In this document: positions 46,999 to 58,000 of the stretch, piece after piece | How the letters are laid out: the number at the start of each line of letters is the position of its first letter | How positions within the stretch are numbered: the stretch's first letter is position 1 | Source: a virus | Reading direction: 5' to 3' (one strand) | Virus record (IMG/VR): IMGVR_UViG_3300017967_004030 | Coordinates: 1 to 64,000 of that record | DNA length: 64,000 bases | The notes under the pieces: generated by a model | What the model saw: only the letters and a program-made list of their open reading frames with translations | The model's database searches: none | Told to the model about the DNA's origin: nothing | Position numbers and translations under genes: made by a program

Positions 46999-49900
46999 TA
47001 GTAACTAGTTCCTCCGCTATTATTACTAGTAGTGTTTGTTGTACTTGTTAAACCGCCGGAATTTGTTGTAGTGCTAGAACTACTAGAACTTGCTATGTCA
47101 GTTGTTGTGCTTGTAGAAACACTTGTTACAACTTTTCCGCTTGCTTTTATTTCCGTTGCTGTTATTTCATCAATAATTTCTATGTCAGAAACCTTTGCAG
47201 CACTTATAAAAATTTCGTCAAATTCTGATTTTATTTCAAATAAACTACCAAAACTTTGATCAGCTTTTTTAGGTACAATTATAATACTTTGTAGTTTTGG
47301 ACTAAGAGTATTCATAATGTAAGCACTAAGCTCTTGGAAATAAAATGTTTCGCCGAAATCCCAATTTTCTAATTCAAAGAAAGTGTCAATAGCAGAAATA
47401 ATATCGGCCTTTAGTTCATTTTCGTTTACAACTAAGTCTTTATTTCTAACAATTTTGAAATTTACTTGCAAGTCTTCTTTCGCCTTACTTCCAAACAATA
47501 CTTTATACTTAACTGGATGATAGACAACTTCGTCGCTTATTGATTTTATTGCATTTATTTCTGATCCGTATGATCTTGTTAAAATATCGTTGCTAGGTGG
47601 TAAGGGCATTAATGATAATGCTCCGCTGATATACTTCCTTACATCTATATCATAATTTTTTGTAAGGATATATGTATCAATAATATTACTTGCACTTGGA
47701 TCAATTCTATAAGAACTATCAGCAACGTGAATATAATGGAATTTTAAGTTTGATCGTCCAACATATGCTTTATAATCTGTATTAATTGTTAAATTACTAG
47801 CTGTTTTATCAAGTTGTTTGAAAACTTTTTCTTCTACAAGGTAAAAAACTTGTCTATCTTTATGAGTAGAATATGATCCAATTGCATTCTCATTTGTAAC
47901 TATTTTTATTTCGCTAGAGGTATTATTAAAAAATTTAAAATCTTCTACGCCATCAGTAGTAGTGTATTTTTTTTGAAAAACTGTTTTATTAGCTACAGTA
48001 ATATCACTATTATTTTCGTCTACTATTTCATAAAAAAGATCAAGATTATCAACTGCTCCGTCATCATCTAAGTCAAAAAACTGAATTTGTATTTTTCTTG
48101 AATCTACATAACCTTCTTTGTCTCTATATGCATCGCTAATACTCCAAACATAATCTTGGCTATAAGAAGATGTTCCGCCTGCTTGTTTGTTAATACTTAA
48201 AACTTTGATTTGGTCTCTTACAATTTTTCCTGTTTTAGGATCATATATTTTATCAGCATTATCAAAGAAAAATCTAATCTCATTTTCACTTTCAAAAATG
48301 TATCTTTGATTTCTATTTTTTACAGTATACTTTTCTCCATCAGTTTTAAAATATAATAACCAGCTCGAATCTAAATTTTCTCCAGTAGCGTCACCGGCTT
48401 TACCTAAAGCAAAATTATTAATAGTATTGATATTTTCATTTAATACTATTTTCCAATCTCTTTCTTCAATATCATATCTTAATGCAAAATCTTTGTAAGC
48501 AAATGCTTGATCAATAATTTGTACTTTAGTATCATTATTAAGTATCTTACTAAATTTTGCAACTATTTCTACTAATATACTATCTTCATTTATTACGTCT
48601 GTTAATACAATGTCTCCAATGTTATTAAGCACTCCGTCGCCTTCATTTGCAACTGAAAAGACTTTAGTCCATCTAATCATAGAAGCACCAAATTCTTCTG
48701 CATTTGTAGTTAATGAGCCATTAGGTAAAAAATATTGTTGCGTACCATTTAGCTTAGGTGCTTGGAATTTTAACATTGATCCTGCTTCTACAAATCTTAA
48801 ATTATTTGATGTAAAAGTTCCTGTTTTAAACTTCGACTGGCTATCGGCACCGGAAGACAACGTGCCTGTATTTTGGTCTGTTGCTTGATAGCTATTTTTC
48901 CAAACAGCATTTAGATCTAATGTAGATATTCTAGGATACTCGCTGTAATAAAAATTACGTAAATTTGTAGATTGTATAATACCTTCTATAGTATTATAAA
49001 TTACTCCCTCAATATCACTTTGTGTTACAAATGTAAATGTAGATGTTGAATCAAAAAACTCTTTATAAATTACACCATCGTCTGCAAATAAACTTGTATT
49101 TGAATATTTTCCGCTTGCGTCTATTAAATCAAAATATCTACTGATACCACTTGATATTCTGTTCACTGATTTTGTCTTAATGATATCTTGACTTATAGCT
49201 AAAGGTCCTATGTTATAATCTTCAGCCGTTATAAGTCTGTTTTGTGTATAATAAGTTGCAGGTGCATTTTGTTTTATACTTGTATTTGTTTCTGTAGTTG
49301 TACTATTAGATACTGTATAATTTAATCTAAATCCTAAAGTTAGTGTTTCAAGATTTCCGTTTCTACCTTGATAAGGGATTTCGATATTTACATTGCCTAT
49401 GCTTGCAGGTGTTACTACCATATTTGTGTTTGCACTTGTTCTATAAAACACTTTAAAGTTACCTGAAGGTAAGTTTCCAAATACTCCGTCACTGAATACT
49501 AAGTTTACTCTATCGCCTATTCTAGTTGTGACTGCAAATACATTTCTTATACCTTCAAACAAGCTGTTGTATATAACATTATTACCTTCTACACTAGATA
49601 ATTTTGTCCAAGAAGTTGTTTCAAAGCCATTTGAATCTGTATTGTATAACCATATATCATCATTGTTAATATTTTCTGCATCTATAGCAATAATTTGATT
49701 AGGAATAGGATTTGAAATTGAAAAATTACCAGTATCTAATTTGCCCTGACGGAAATGCATAAAGAATCCTGTGTTCACACTTGCAGCGCCTTGTCCATCA
49801 TCTCTAAATAAAAATGCAGGACTAGTTCCTGGAACAGGCGGCTCTTCTATTATAACATCACCTTGTATATCAGTGCTAACTATTTCAAAAACAGTGCTAA

Positions 49901-50522
49901 TACCTTCTATATTTTTTGAAAATGGAAATATTGCACTTGTAGTATTTGTAGCATTGAATCTGTATTTTTGTGTTTGTACACCATCGATGTTTTCGCTTTT
50001 TAATGGACTACCTATTGAATTAGTAACAGGCAATGCAGCATTAAGAATCTTAATAAACTGTTCAAAATAATTTGTATTTGTTTGGTCATTCCACTTGATT
50101 ACTCTTCCAGCTAATTGAGCACCTGTACTGTCAGTAAGATTTTCCGAAGTTTTTACTGTGGCTAATTTCAACAATCCTCTAGAAGGTTGATTTCTACGGG
50201 GATTGTAAGAAAGCATACGTGCAAGTCGTAGTATGCTTTCTCTGCGTTCTGCTGTTTCAAGGAAGTTTTCTCTAGCGTTTAAGTCAATACGGAACGATAA
50301 GTTTTGCCCAAGGAATGCAATCATATCAATTAGTGCAAGATATTCACTAGATTCAATATAATCGTTAAAATCTTCTGGATAATTTTGACGTAGATAATTA
50401 ATCATTGTTCTACGTAAATTATCAAAATCATAGCTTTGAAAATCAGCATTTCTAAAACTTTGATATATTTTTTTCCAATCTTCTGCTACAAGTAGTCTGG
50501 ATTGTCTTTCGCTTGACGACAT
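46998..50522 (-). CDS. 6: Baseplate wedge protein gp6
   Basis: The 1174-residue protein opens with the typical gp6 N-terminus: NADFQSYDFDNLRRTMINYL, YPEDFNDYIESSEYLALIDM, FLGQNLSFRIDLNARENFLE and RESILRLARMLSYNPRRNQP. In T4, gp6 dimers join neighbouring wedges into the inner baseplate ring and the protein has 660 residues. The marine version here is nearly twice as long, with extra beta-rich segments in the middle. The C-terminus ends in a serine/threonine-rich tail of about 40 residues, probably disordered. AAGGA precedes the ATG, a late-promoter motif lies upstream, and it follows gp25 as in T4-like genomes. Confidence 0.9.
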   Translation of the reverse strand: MSSSERQSRLLVAEDWKKIYQSFRNADFQSYDFDNLRRTMINYLRQNYPEDFNDYIESSEYLALIDMIAFLGQNLSFRIDLNARENFLETAERRESILRLARMLSYNPRRNQPSRGLLKLATVKTSENLTDSTGAQLAGRVIKWNDQTNTNYFEQFIKILNAALPVTNSIGSPLKSENIDGVQTQKYRFNATNTTSAIFPFSKNIEGISTVFEIVSTDIQGDVIIEEPPVPGTSPAFLFRDDGQGAASVNTGFFMHFRQGKLDTGNFSISNPIPNQIIAIDAENINNDDIWLYNTDSNGFETTSWTKLSSVEGNNVIYNSLFEGIRNVFAVTTRIGDRVNLVFSDGVFGNLPSGNFKVFYRTSANTNMVVTPASIGNVNIEIPYQGRNGNLETLTLGFRLNYTVSNSTTTETNTSIKQNAPATYYTQNRLITAEDYNIGPLAISQDIIKTKSVNRISSGISRYFDLIDASGKYSNTSLFADDGVIYKEFFDSTSTFTFVTQSDIEGVIYNTIEGIIQSTNLRNFYYSEYPRISTLDLNAVWKNSYQATDQNTGTLSSGADSQSKFKTGTFTSNNLRFVEAGSMLKFQAPKLNGTQQYFLPNGSLTTNAEEFGASMIRWTKVFSVANEGDGVLNNIGDIVLTDVINEDSILVEIVAKFSKILNNDTKVQIIDQAFAYKDFALRYDIEERDWKIVLNENINTINNFALGKAGDATGENLDSSWLLYFKTDGEKYTVKNRNQRYIFESENEIRFFFDNADKIYDPKTGKIVRDQIKVLSINKQAGGTSSYSQDYVWSISDAYRDKEGYVDSRKIQIQFFDLDDDGAVDNLDLFYEIVDENNSDITVANKTVFQKKYTTTDGVEDFKFFNNTSSEIKIVTNENAIGSYSTHKDRQVFYLVEEKVFKQLDKTASNLTINTDYKAYVGRSNLKFHYIHVADSSYRIDPSASNIIDTYILTKNYDIDVRKYISGALSLMPLPPSNDILTRSYGSEINAIKSISDEVVYHPVKYKVLFGSKAKEDLQVNFKIVRNKDLVVNENELKADIISAIDTFFELENWDFGETFYFQELSAYIMNTLSPKLQSIIIVPKKADQSFGSLFEIKSEFDEIFISAAKVSDIEIIDEITATEIKASGKVVTSVSTSTTTDIASSSSSSTTTNSGGLTSTTNTTSNNSGGTSY

Positions 50523-50548
50523 AGCTTTTTCCTTGTTAAACTTAAAAA

Positions 50549-50556
50549 TATTTATC
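50549..50556 (-). promoter_or_regulatory. Late promoter motif GATAAATA upstream of gp6
   Basis: GATAAATA on the minus strand lies 26 bases before the gp6 start, in the 61-base gap after gp25. A second, weaker TTAAATA occurs at 50574-50580. Position and sequence fit a gp55-dependent promoter for gp6 and the giant gene. Confidence 0.6.
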
Positions 50557-50583
50557 TGTTATGAAAAAGTGCGTATTTAATTT

Positions 50584-51021
50584 TTACAGCAAGCCGTTAG
50601 CTTGATCAAACTTAAATTTTAAACTTTCAGAAATGTCATACGGAAGATATGTTAGGTTACATTCAATGCTTATACCTTGTTCGTAGGTATCTACAATAAC
50701 TTCATTAACTTGGAGTCTTTTATCATAATTTACAATATTTGTAACATTTTCTATAATAGCTTCTTGTATAGCAGGAGTAAACGGTTCAAATAGTAGATCC
50801 CATATTATACAACCAAACGCAGGATTACTTAATTTTTCCCCTTGACGAATATGAAAGTGGTTAATCAAATCCTGTTTGATTAGTTCAAAATCATATAAAC
50901 TATATCCCTTTTTGCCTATAGCAAGGGTACTGAACCCTCTGTAAGCTCTGCCTTTTTTAGCAGTCCTTTTAGAGTTAGTAACAGTAACACGTTTATATAA
51001 ATTTTTTTCTAATTCGCTCAT
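50584..51021 (-). CDS. 25: Baseplate wedge protein gp25
   Basis: A small protein of the gp25/GpW family, which forms part of the inner baseplate and the sheath-initiation site. I chose the ATG at 51019-51021 (145 residues, MSELEKNLYKRV) rather than the upstream start at 51087, because the longer form overlaps the C-terminus of gp5 and family members have about 130 residues. Marks are GYSLYDFELIKQDLINHFHI, RQGEKLSNPAFGCIIWDLLF and the conserved EPFTPAIQEAI. The start lies 7 bases after the gp5 stop, with AAGGG a little upstream. Confidence 0.9.
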   Translation of the reverse strand: MSELEKNLYKRVTVTNSKRTAKKGRAYRGFSTLAIGKKGYSLYDFELIKQDLINHFHIRQGEKLSNPAFGCIIWDLLFEPFTPAIQEAIIENVTNIVNYDKRLQVNEVIVDTYEQGISIECNLTYLPYDISESLKFKFDQANGLL

Positions 51022-51028
51022 ATTGTAT

Positions 51029-53782
51029 TTACCCTTCGTTATTAGGGGTACCGTCACTATTTTGCGGTCCTGGTAAATTTGTTTCATCCTGATCTGAAGG
51101 TTCTTCTAGATCGTTTCCTCTTTCTTCGTCAACAATCGGATGTGTTGTTTCGTTATAATTAGATGGGCCTGCAGGTATTGTTCCGTCTCTTGGGAATGTA
51201 TATGCGCCGCCTTCTTGTGTATGGGCACTGAAGTGCATAGCATCGTCTAAGCTAGTCCAAGCGCCGCCCCAGCCTAATCCGTGTTTATTAGCAATTTCTT
51301 TAGTATTTGCTGGCATATCTGTCATAGGTGCGTTAGCAGGTCGTGGATCATAAAAACCATTTGGATATGTATCTCTCACCGGATTAGGCCAATTAATGTC
51401 AATCGCTGCACCACTAGCGTGACAACTCCAGGCCCTTCCAGTAATAGTTTCTCTATATGCATATCCGCCTAATTGTTTAATTTCATATCCGGTGGCTTCA
51501 AACTCGTCTAAGAAGTCTTGGAAATTCTTCTGGAATACTTCTGCAACTTGGCAACTTAGTCCTGCTCGTCTAGCATAAACTGTAACAAGTTTACCTTGGC
51601 CGTTAGGATCAAATTGTGTATCACTACGCTGTGTTGAATTTGGATTTCTGTTTACATTACCGTCTCCAGTTCGACCGTCAAAATCTCCGCCGTTGCCGCC
51701 AGATCCAACTACTGTTCTTGATGTTGTATTAACTGCTTTATTTTTGTTAAATGTATCTGGGCTTTCAATACGTGTAGAAGGATTAAGCGGTCCAGGACTT
51801 TCTCTATCTGTTTGTTCTTTCTTAAATGATGCTGGATTCATATTTTCGTGATGCATCCAGGGTTCGTGTTGTGGAGCACGAGTTAGTATACTTTCATAAG
51901 GAACAGGCTGTTGCGCACCGGGGAACATATATGGCAATACTACTGTTGTAAGTGGAGATATCGGAGCTGCATCTTGAGGATCGGATGCTTCTGTTGCATC
52001 AAATGCTGTAAGTGAAACAATAGGATCATCACCTTCAGATGCTGCGCTACTTAATCCACTATTTAAATGTATTTGATCTGCATCTTCTTGTATAACTCCT
52101 ACTGCTTGAACATTTACATTTGTTGCAGCATTATGATATGAACTTTGTGCAGTAATAACGTGATGCGACCCAGTAGCTTCTTGGTGCATATTTCCGCCAC
52201 TAATATCTGTCATATTTGCTTCGGTTTCTGTTACAATGTTACCAGTAACTTTAAGGCTTAAATCTCCATCAATATCTCTGTGATCCCATCCGGTTATTTT
52301 TCCTTCCATATTACCATTAATACGGAATCTACAATCTCCACTGTCCATTCCTGCGCCAGTGGTTGATAAATTATAACTTGCGGATTTGTCGTATCTTAAA
52401 CCAGCTGTAAGATCGTGCATATTAACTCCTGCATAACGAAACGTACTTGCACCACTCTTTTGATGCATTGTTCTATCTGCTTTGAGTCTTATGTTTCTAT
52501 TACTATGTACTTGGTAATCTTGTTTTACTGTGGTTTTCATACCTAAACTTACATTCGTATCAGATTCGCCTACAACTGTAAGTTTATAATCTTTTCCTAC
52601 GTGTAACTTAGTATTAAACTTGCTTTCTATGTGTACTCTTCCGCTTTCCTTTCCGTCGAAATCTTGTTGACCATCACTCCATCTTGCAGTAGCTGATAAA
52701 TTAATATTTCTTCCAGCTTCTATATTAAAGTCTCTCTCTGCTGTAAAATTTATATCGTTGTCTGACATTATACTAATACTGTCTTGGGCGTGAATATCAA
52801 TTTTACCATCTGATGTTAATTCAATCCAAGCTGTTCCGCGGCTGTTCGCTATGTAGATTAGATCTTCTGAATTATGTAAAAGTATCTGATGACCTGTTCT
52901 AGTACGCAATCTAATTAATTCATTATGAGGTATAGTTTCGTCGCCGCCAGTTTCGCCATTTAATCTATTAAGATATCTAGGTGGTCCGTCTTCAGCGTGT
53001 GTTGCTCTAACAAGTTTATCATTGCCATCGTCCATTACAAAGCTAGATCCGCCTAGTCTATTATACGGGATATTTGCTTTTCTACCAGTAGTACCAACAT
53101 CTACTCTTGGACTTCCTGCTCTTTTATCTTGGGGACCTGGTGTACTCCAACCAAAAACACCACTAGGTATTTCTCTACGAGCACTAGTTGACGTTGTTCC
53201 TCTAGTTTCGTCAAAAATCAAACCTTGGATTTCTAAAACATTTGTAAAATCTTTATTGTAAGGTTTATTAAATAAGTTTGTATCAATAAGCTCGCCTGTT
53301 TCTATTTTTTTATTATATTCGCCTACAGGCAACTTTGCACCTTTTAACGGTTGAGGTGTAACTTCAGTGGTCATTGATGTAGATGCTCTTCCATCAGGAA
53401 CCATAAAGTTCATATAATCATCTTGAATACAACCTATCCAATATCCAAAATTTGTATTTCCTTCTGCAAATATTACAAGAACTTTAGTGCCTATATCCGG
53501 AGGAACAGCCCAAAATCCATAACTTTTTTGAGAATATTGATATCCGTCTTGTTCTTGTAACCCGAACACAGGTGTTACTCCGTAGAATGGACTAAGATAT
53601 TTTACGTTTAATAATTGTCCACTACGTTCAGGGGTGCCGCCGGCACCTGTATAACGTAAAATTTCTACTTCTAATGTACCCATCATTTTAGTATCAAGAT
53701 GGTTTGTTACAATAGCTTCGTAAGGTCCACTATCATAAACTCCGGTAAGTTCTGCTGTAGTTCTTGTATAATTTCCTGACAT
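51029..53782 (-). CDS. 5: Baseplate hub spike gp5 with a C-terminal M15 peptidase domain
   Basis: The 917-residue protein has an N-terminal OB-fold region (GTLEVEILRYTGAGGTPER, PPDIGTKVLVIFAEGNTNFG). A VgrG/gp5-like beta-helix follows at about 310-450 (GTAWIELTSDGKIDIHAQDS, DINFTAERDFNIEAGRNINL). Instead of the lysozyme of T4 gp5, the C-terminal 200 residues resemble D-Ala-D-Ala carboxypeptidase (peptidase M15). CHASGAAIDINWP supplies the His and Asp zinc ligands near residue 790, and DDAMHFSAH supplies the third ligand near 848. It would pierce the outer membrane and cut peptidoglycan peptides during injection. No internal cleavage site like that of T4 gp5 was identified. Confidence 0.88.
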   Translation of the reverse strand: MSGNYTRTTAELTGVYDSGPYEAIVTNHLDTKMMGTLEVEILRYTGAGGTPERSGQLLNVKYLSPFYGVTPVFGLQEQDGYQYSQKSYGFWAVPPDIGTKVLVIFAEGNTNFGYWIGCIQDDYMNFMVPDGRASTSMTTEVTPQPLKGAKLPVGEYNKKIETGELIDTNLFNKPYNKDFTNVLEIQGLIFDETRGTTSTSARREIPSGVFGWSTPGPQDKRAGSPRVDVGTTGRKANIPYNRLGGSSFVMDDGNDKLVRATHAEDGPPRYLNRLNGETGGDETIPHNELIRLRTRTGHQILLHNSEDLIYIANSRGTAWIELTSDGKIDIHAQDSISIMSDNDINFTAERDFNIEAGRNINLSATARWSDGQQDFDGKESGRVHIESKFNTKLHVGKDYKLTVVGESDTNVSLGMKTTVKQDYQVHSNRNIRLKADRTMHQKSGASTFRYAGVNMHDLTAGLRYDKSASYNLSTTGAGMDSGDCRFRINGNMEGKITGWDHRDIDGDLSLKVTGNIVTETEANMTDISGGNMHQEATGSHHVITAQSSYHNAATNVNVQAVGVIQEDADQIHLNSGLSSAASEGDDPIVSLTAFDATEASDPQDAAPISPLTTVVLPYMFPGAQQPVPYESILTRAPQHEPWMHHENMNPASFKKEQTDRESPGPLNPSTRIESPDTFNKNKAVNTTSRTVVGSGGNGGDFDGRTGDGNVNRNPNSTQRSDTQFDPNGQGKLVTVYARRAGLSCQVAEVFQKNFQDFLDEFEATGYEIKQLGGYAYRETITGRAWSCHASGAAIDINWPNPVRDTYPNGFYDPRPANAPMTDMPANTKEIANKHGLGWGGAWTSLDDAMHFSAHTQEGGAYTFPRDGTIPAGPSNYNETTHPIVDEERGNDLEEPSDQDETNLPGPQNSDGTPNNEG

Positions 53783-53785
53783 TTT

Positions 53786-55024
53786 TTATCCTACTCCTAC
53801 TCCGCTACTATCTGTCCAAGAAGAACCTGCAATCGAAGTAGTAGTACTTTGTGTTATTGGCTCTGGACACGGTTGTTGTGTCGGTGGTGGAGGTGGTGGA
53901 GGTGGAGCTCGACCTTCTAAAACTTGATTTTGTTCTTCTGGCGTAGGTATACTTCTTTGATCTGTTCCTCTAGGATCTGCTGCATCTGGATCAATATTAT
54001 CTTCTACAGGAGCTCCTTCACCTCCAAACGCTTCTAATGGATCTGTTGTATCACTTGGTGCAGGAGCACTTTCAGGAATTTGATCTCTGCCTCTAGGATC
54101 AGTTAGGTCTGAATCTGTTCCGGGAGGAACTACACCTGTATTAGTTACAGCAACATTTGACGGACCTACATTTGTTTCAACGTGGGGTGTTGCTGCTGCT
54201 GCTCCGGTGCCGTGAACTAATAAGTCTTTTACTTTTGTTCCGGTCCTAAAATCATATCTATCATCTAAAGGATCAGTAGGTTCGTATACATAAACAGCTA
54301 CTCCGCCAGGAAGTGAAGTTCTTCCTATTGGCTGAGATCCAGGACGTCCTGTACCAGAGACTGAACCTACACCCGTACCTGCTGCTGCTCTAGCAACTTG
54401 TGTTCTAGGACTTTGTCCTGTTTCTGGTATAGCACCACTTGGACCATCAGAATTTACATCAACTAGTGTAGATTCGCCTACTTCGCCTGTTCTTATTTCT
54501 TCTAATTCTTGGTATAACGTATCGGGATTGTGACTAGCTCTATTTAAACCGTCGCCTGCGTAATAACTTTGTCCTTTATTAACTCTTCTTGACTGTCCTT
54601 GCATAGCATAAGGTACAGGCATACTTGCAAATTCTTGTGCAAGTTTAATCATAAATTTATCTGTAGCGTAAGTACCAGCAAGCCAATCATTTAGTCTTCT
54701 ATATCTTTTTAAAATACCTATAATTAGTGCATCTTGCACATCGGCAGTATATCTTGTAGTTAAAGGGTCTATTCCAAGTGTTTCAATTGCTGCTGTAAGT
54801 GTTCTTTTAATAAACTGATACCTTCCGCAAGCACTTGATCTAAATCCGTTGTCTATTCGTTGTTGTTGGAAGCGTTGTACTTCAGCACAAGTCATTTGAA
54901 CTAGTGCTGGTTCCGAACTTCCAGGCCACAAACTTGTATAAGGGTCTGCGCCTGCGACAGCTTCACCTTTTGCAATTAAATCTAGCAAAGATTTTTCTTG
55001 GTCTGTTATTGTAACCGCTGGCAT
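53786..55024 (-). CDS. Baseplate-associated muramidase-like protein (GH104-like) with proline-rich tail
   Basis: The 412-residue protein has an N-terminal domain (1-165) resembling lambda endolysin-type lytic transglycosylases. LLDLIAKGEAV places a candidate catalytic Glu21, followed by SSACGRYQFIKRTL (66-76), DVQDALIIGIL and LAQEFASMPVPYAMQGQS, in the order seen in that family. The rest is low complexity, rich in Gly, Pro, Thr and Asp, with a run of eight prolines encoded at 53882-53905, and is probably a flexible tether. There is no signal peptide or holin beside it, and it sits between hub-like genes, so it is more likely a tail-associated enzyme for entry than the lysis endolysin. Confidence 0.75.
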   Translation of the reverse strand: MPAVTITDQEKSLLDLIAKGEAVAGADPYTSLWPGSSEPALVQMTCAEVQRFQQQRIDNGFRSSACGRYQFIKRTLTAAIETLGIDPLTTRYTADVQDALIIGILKRYRRLNDWLAGTYATDKFMIKLAQEFASMPVPYAMQGQSRRVNKGQSYYAGDGLNRASHNPDTLYQELEEIRTGEVGESTLVDVNSDGPSGAIPETGQSPRTQVARAAAGTGVGSVSGTGRPGSQPIGRTSLPGGVAVYVYEPTDPLDDRYDFRTGTKVKDLLVHGTGAAAATPHVETNVGPSNVAVTNTGVVPPGTDSDLTDPRGRDQIPESAPAPSDTTDPLEAFGGEGAPVEDNIDPDAADPRGTDQRSIPTPEEQNQVLEGRAPPPPPPPPTQQPCPEPITQSTTTSIAGSSWTDSSGVGVG

Positions 55025-58000
55025 TAAACTCCTCCGTTTCCGCCTGGTCCTGAAGGTCTAGCGTTTGCAACAATATTTGCTTGTTGTAATGTTTTTTCAA
55101 TTTGTTGAACTGTAGAAGTAGCCTGTGTTACTGCTGCGGCAGCTTGTTTAGCTGCTTTTGGCGCACTTGCAAATATATTTTGGTTAGGCGTCCAAGCAAA
55201 TTCGCCTATTTGAATTACGGGTTGACTAAACACTACATCATCTCCTGCTGTTGTTGACTTATTATTAAATACCGGCATACTCATTAACAAATCCTCTGCA
55301 GATGCTTGCGTTATATTTTGAACTGCTTGCACTGCATTTACAGGAGATGTTATATCACAAGGATTTGATGCTCCTGCTGTGCTATTTACAGAATTGTTTG
55401 CGCCTGCACCCTCACCATTGGCTCCTAATGTTCCATCAGTAGTTTCTTTAATATTTTTGTCGTCACTTGGTTTAATCGGAACATTGCTTGTAGTTGGAGT
55501 GTCATCTTGTCCTCGACGGCGTATAAGTTTTAATGTTTGTCTAAATTGACCTCTGCTAAACGTATTTGTCACAGCCCAAATAGAATATAACCCACTAAAT
55601 TGAGGTACAGTTTGCGGGAACTCCATTGTTGCACCTTGAATTTGATAATCAAATGGTGTTTTAAAATTTACAATACACATCACTTCGTTTTGCAAATAAT
55701 TCATAGTTTGTTCAGCAAGGACATTTGGATTACCTGTAGGCGTTCCTACAAAGTTACCTGTTTGTTGTGGTAAGAAAAACGGATCTCCCCATATTTCCAT
55801 TTCAGCCGTTACCATATCTGCAGGAGAGTTTATAAGTGTATTATGAAATTGTTCTGCTATGCGTTGCCTCATATCTCCGCTTACTGATGCAGCATTATAT
55901 CTCATTTCATTTGTTTCTTTAAATTGGGCGCCGGGTTCTCTTTTTCCACCACCACCTTCTACAACAACTTCACTACCTTTTACTTCGTTACTATTTTGTA
56001 ATGTTTTCTTATTAGCTCCATCTAAAGCGACTGTACCGCTGTTTTGACCATAGTTAGCAAATGCTGCTTGGAAAAATGCATTATTAAATGATATATCAAA
56101 ATTCAAAACATCTTCATTTTGTCCGGTATAAAAGTAATTGTATTCTTTAGGTGCTAACGCTTTTAATCCTTCAGTATTTGATGGAGACTGTGTAGGTGCT
56201 AAAAATTTAGCTTCATCTGTGAAATAAGGTAATATACTATAAACATAAATTTTTGGTGAGCGGCCTCTTTGTAGTTCTGCGGCAGGGTTTCTGTCTATAA
56301 AAACTTGTGTATCAATCTTAAACCACTGCTTAGTTCCGTTTGTAGATTCTTCAGTAGATTTTTCTTTGCAATATTCGCTATCTAACAAAACTTTTGTTAT
56401 TATATCTGTTATTGTTTCACCTTGTCGAAATCTAAAAACTCTGCCTTTTTCAGCTGCTGCTGCTTCGGAAGATCCTAAATCTACTACATCTCCGAATTCG
56501 TCATAAGTTGCATCCTGTTCAGCTTGTGGAGTATCTCCTGGAGCGTTAGTATCAATTACTAAGTCACTTAAACCAATAGGATTCATACTGCCTGTGTCCG
56601 ATGCATAAGCTTTTAATACTGTAAATAAATTGCTAGGTGCTTGTACAGAATTGTCTTCAATACCTTGCTGTTTTTTCTCAGTGCTTCTGTCAATTTCAGG
56701 ATTAGCCATCCCTTTTTCTCTTCTTTGTTGTTCAGGTGCATCGACGGTTAAAGAAGTTGAACCAGCTAGATCGCCTCCGGCGTTTTTTACAATATTAACT
56801 AGTGCATCTGGAGTTTTTGGAAATGCAATAATATATCTATCTTCTTGGATTGTCGTTCCTGCTTGTTCTAATTCTTGTACTCTTTCGTTATAAACTGCTT
56901 GTACACTCTTTTCATCGCCATTAAGTATTTCGTGTACTTTTTGACCTGCTGCTTGAATTTGAACTTTAGATTCTTGGATTTTATCGTCTAGTCCTGTTTC
57001 GCTCATAGGAACAGCTTTTACAGTATACATTGCTCCTTTTCCTGTTACTGAAAATTCTATTTTCGTAATTAAAATAGGTATATAAATCGGTTGTGTAAAT
57101 GTTCCTGCAGATTCTCCATATTCGTCCCAGCCTACAAAATCTATTCTTAAACAAAACGGAGCATCAGTATAATTTGCATATCCAATCTCTGACGAAGCGC
57201 CAATTATTGCCTCAATAAATTGTCCCATTGAATAGGGTTCTACAACTTCAAATGAAAGTGATGTTCCTAGTGCAACGTTAGTTGCTCTATTAGGAGCAAT
57301 AACGGCATCCATTTCTAAATTTTCTATATAGTATTCAGCATCTTGATCGCCTTCTAAATAGGTTTTATATCTTTTACCTAAATTTCCGCCGCCAGATTTA
57401 AGTATGTAGGTTTGTGTAAAATCTGTTTCTCTATACTGACTTGGAAAATTAAATTCGCTGTCATTTAATATACCAAGTGTAATAATATAATTCCAAGAAA
57501 TTGCTTCACGTAATGGATTTGGAATTCTACTCTTTGCAGTGCCTGCACTAACAGTTCCTCCGCTAGAAGCATTTCTAACAAGATTTTCGTCCCAAGGATT
57601 TTTAAAAGTAAGGTCTAAAAAGTCTCCTGTTATACCAGAAAGATCACCTTGTTCTGCAAGTTGTCTCAAACGATCAAATTCACCGCCAACTGCACCAATT
57701 AATTCTCCAATATCTCTTGGCACAACTGTTACAACATTTTGTACTAAATTTGTAAAATCTCCAAAAGATCCAACTAAACTATTAAGACTGCTTATATTAA
57801 ATCCATTTAAAGAACTTAACTTGCTTTTTATAGATCCAACACTAGAACCAAACTGAGAACTTACTCTACTCAGGGTATTTGCAACTCCTGCAATAGATCC
57901 TAAAGTATTAGAAACTTTTGATAAACCGCTTGTTAATCCACTGTTTACATTAACAGTTCCTCTACCTGAAACACCCTGTATAGCATTAGCAACTGTACTT

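Noticed and set aside
51022-51087. Longer start of gp25 at 51087.
   Set aside because: It would overlap the gp5 C-terminus by 59 bases and extend beyond the family length; the ATG at 51021 follows the gp5 stop by 7 bases.
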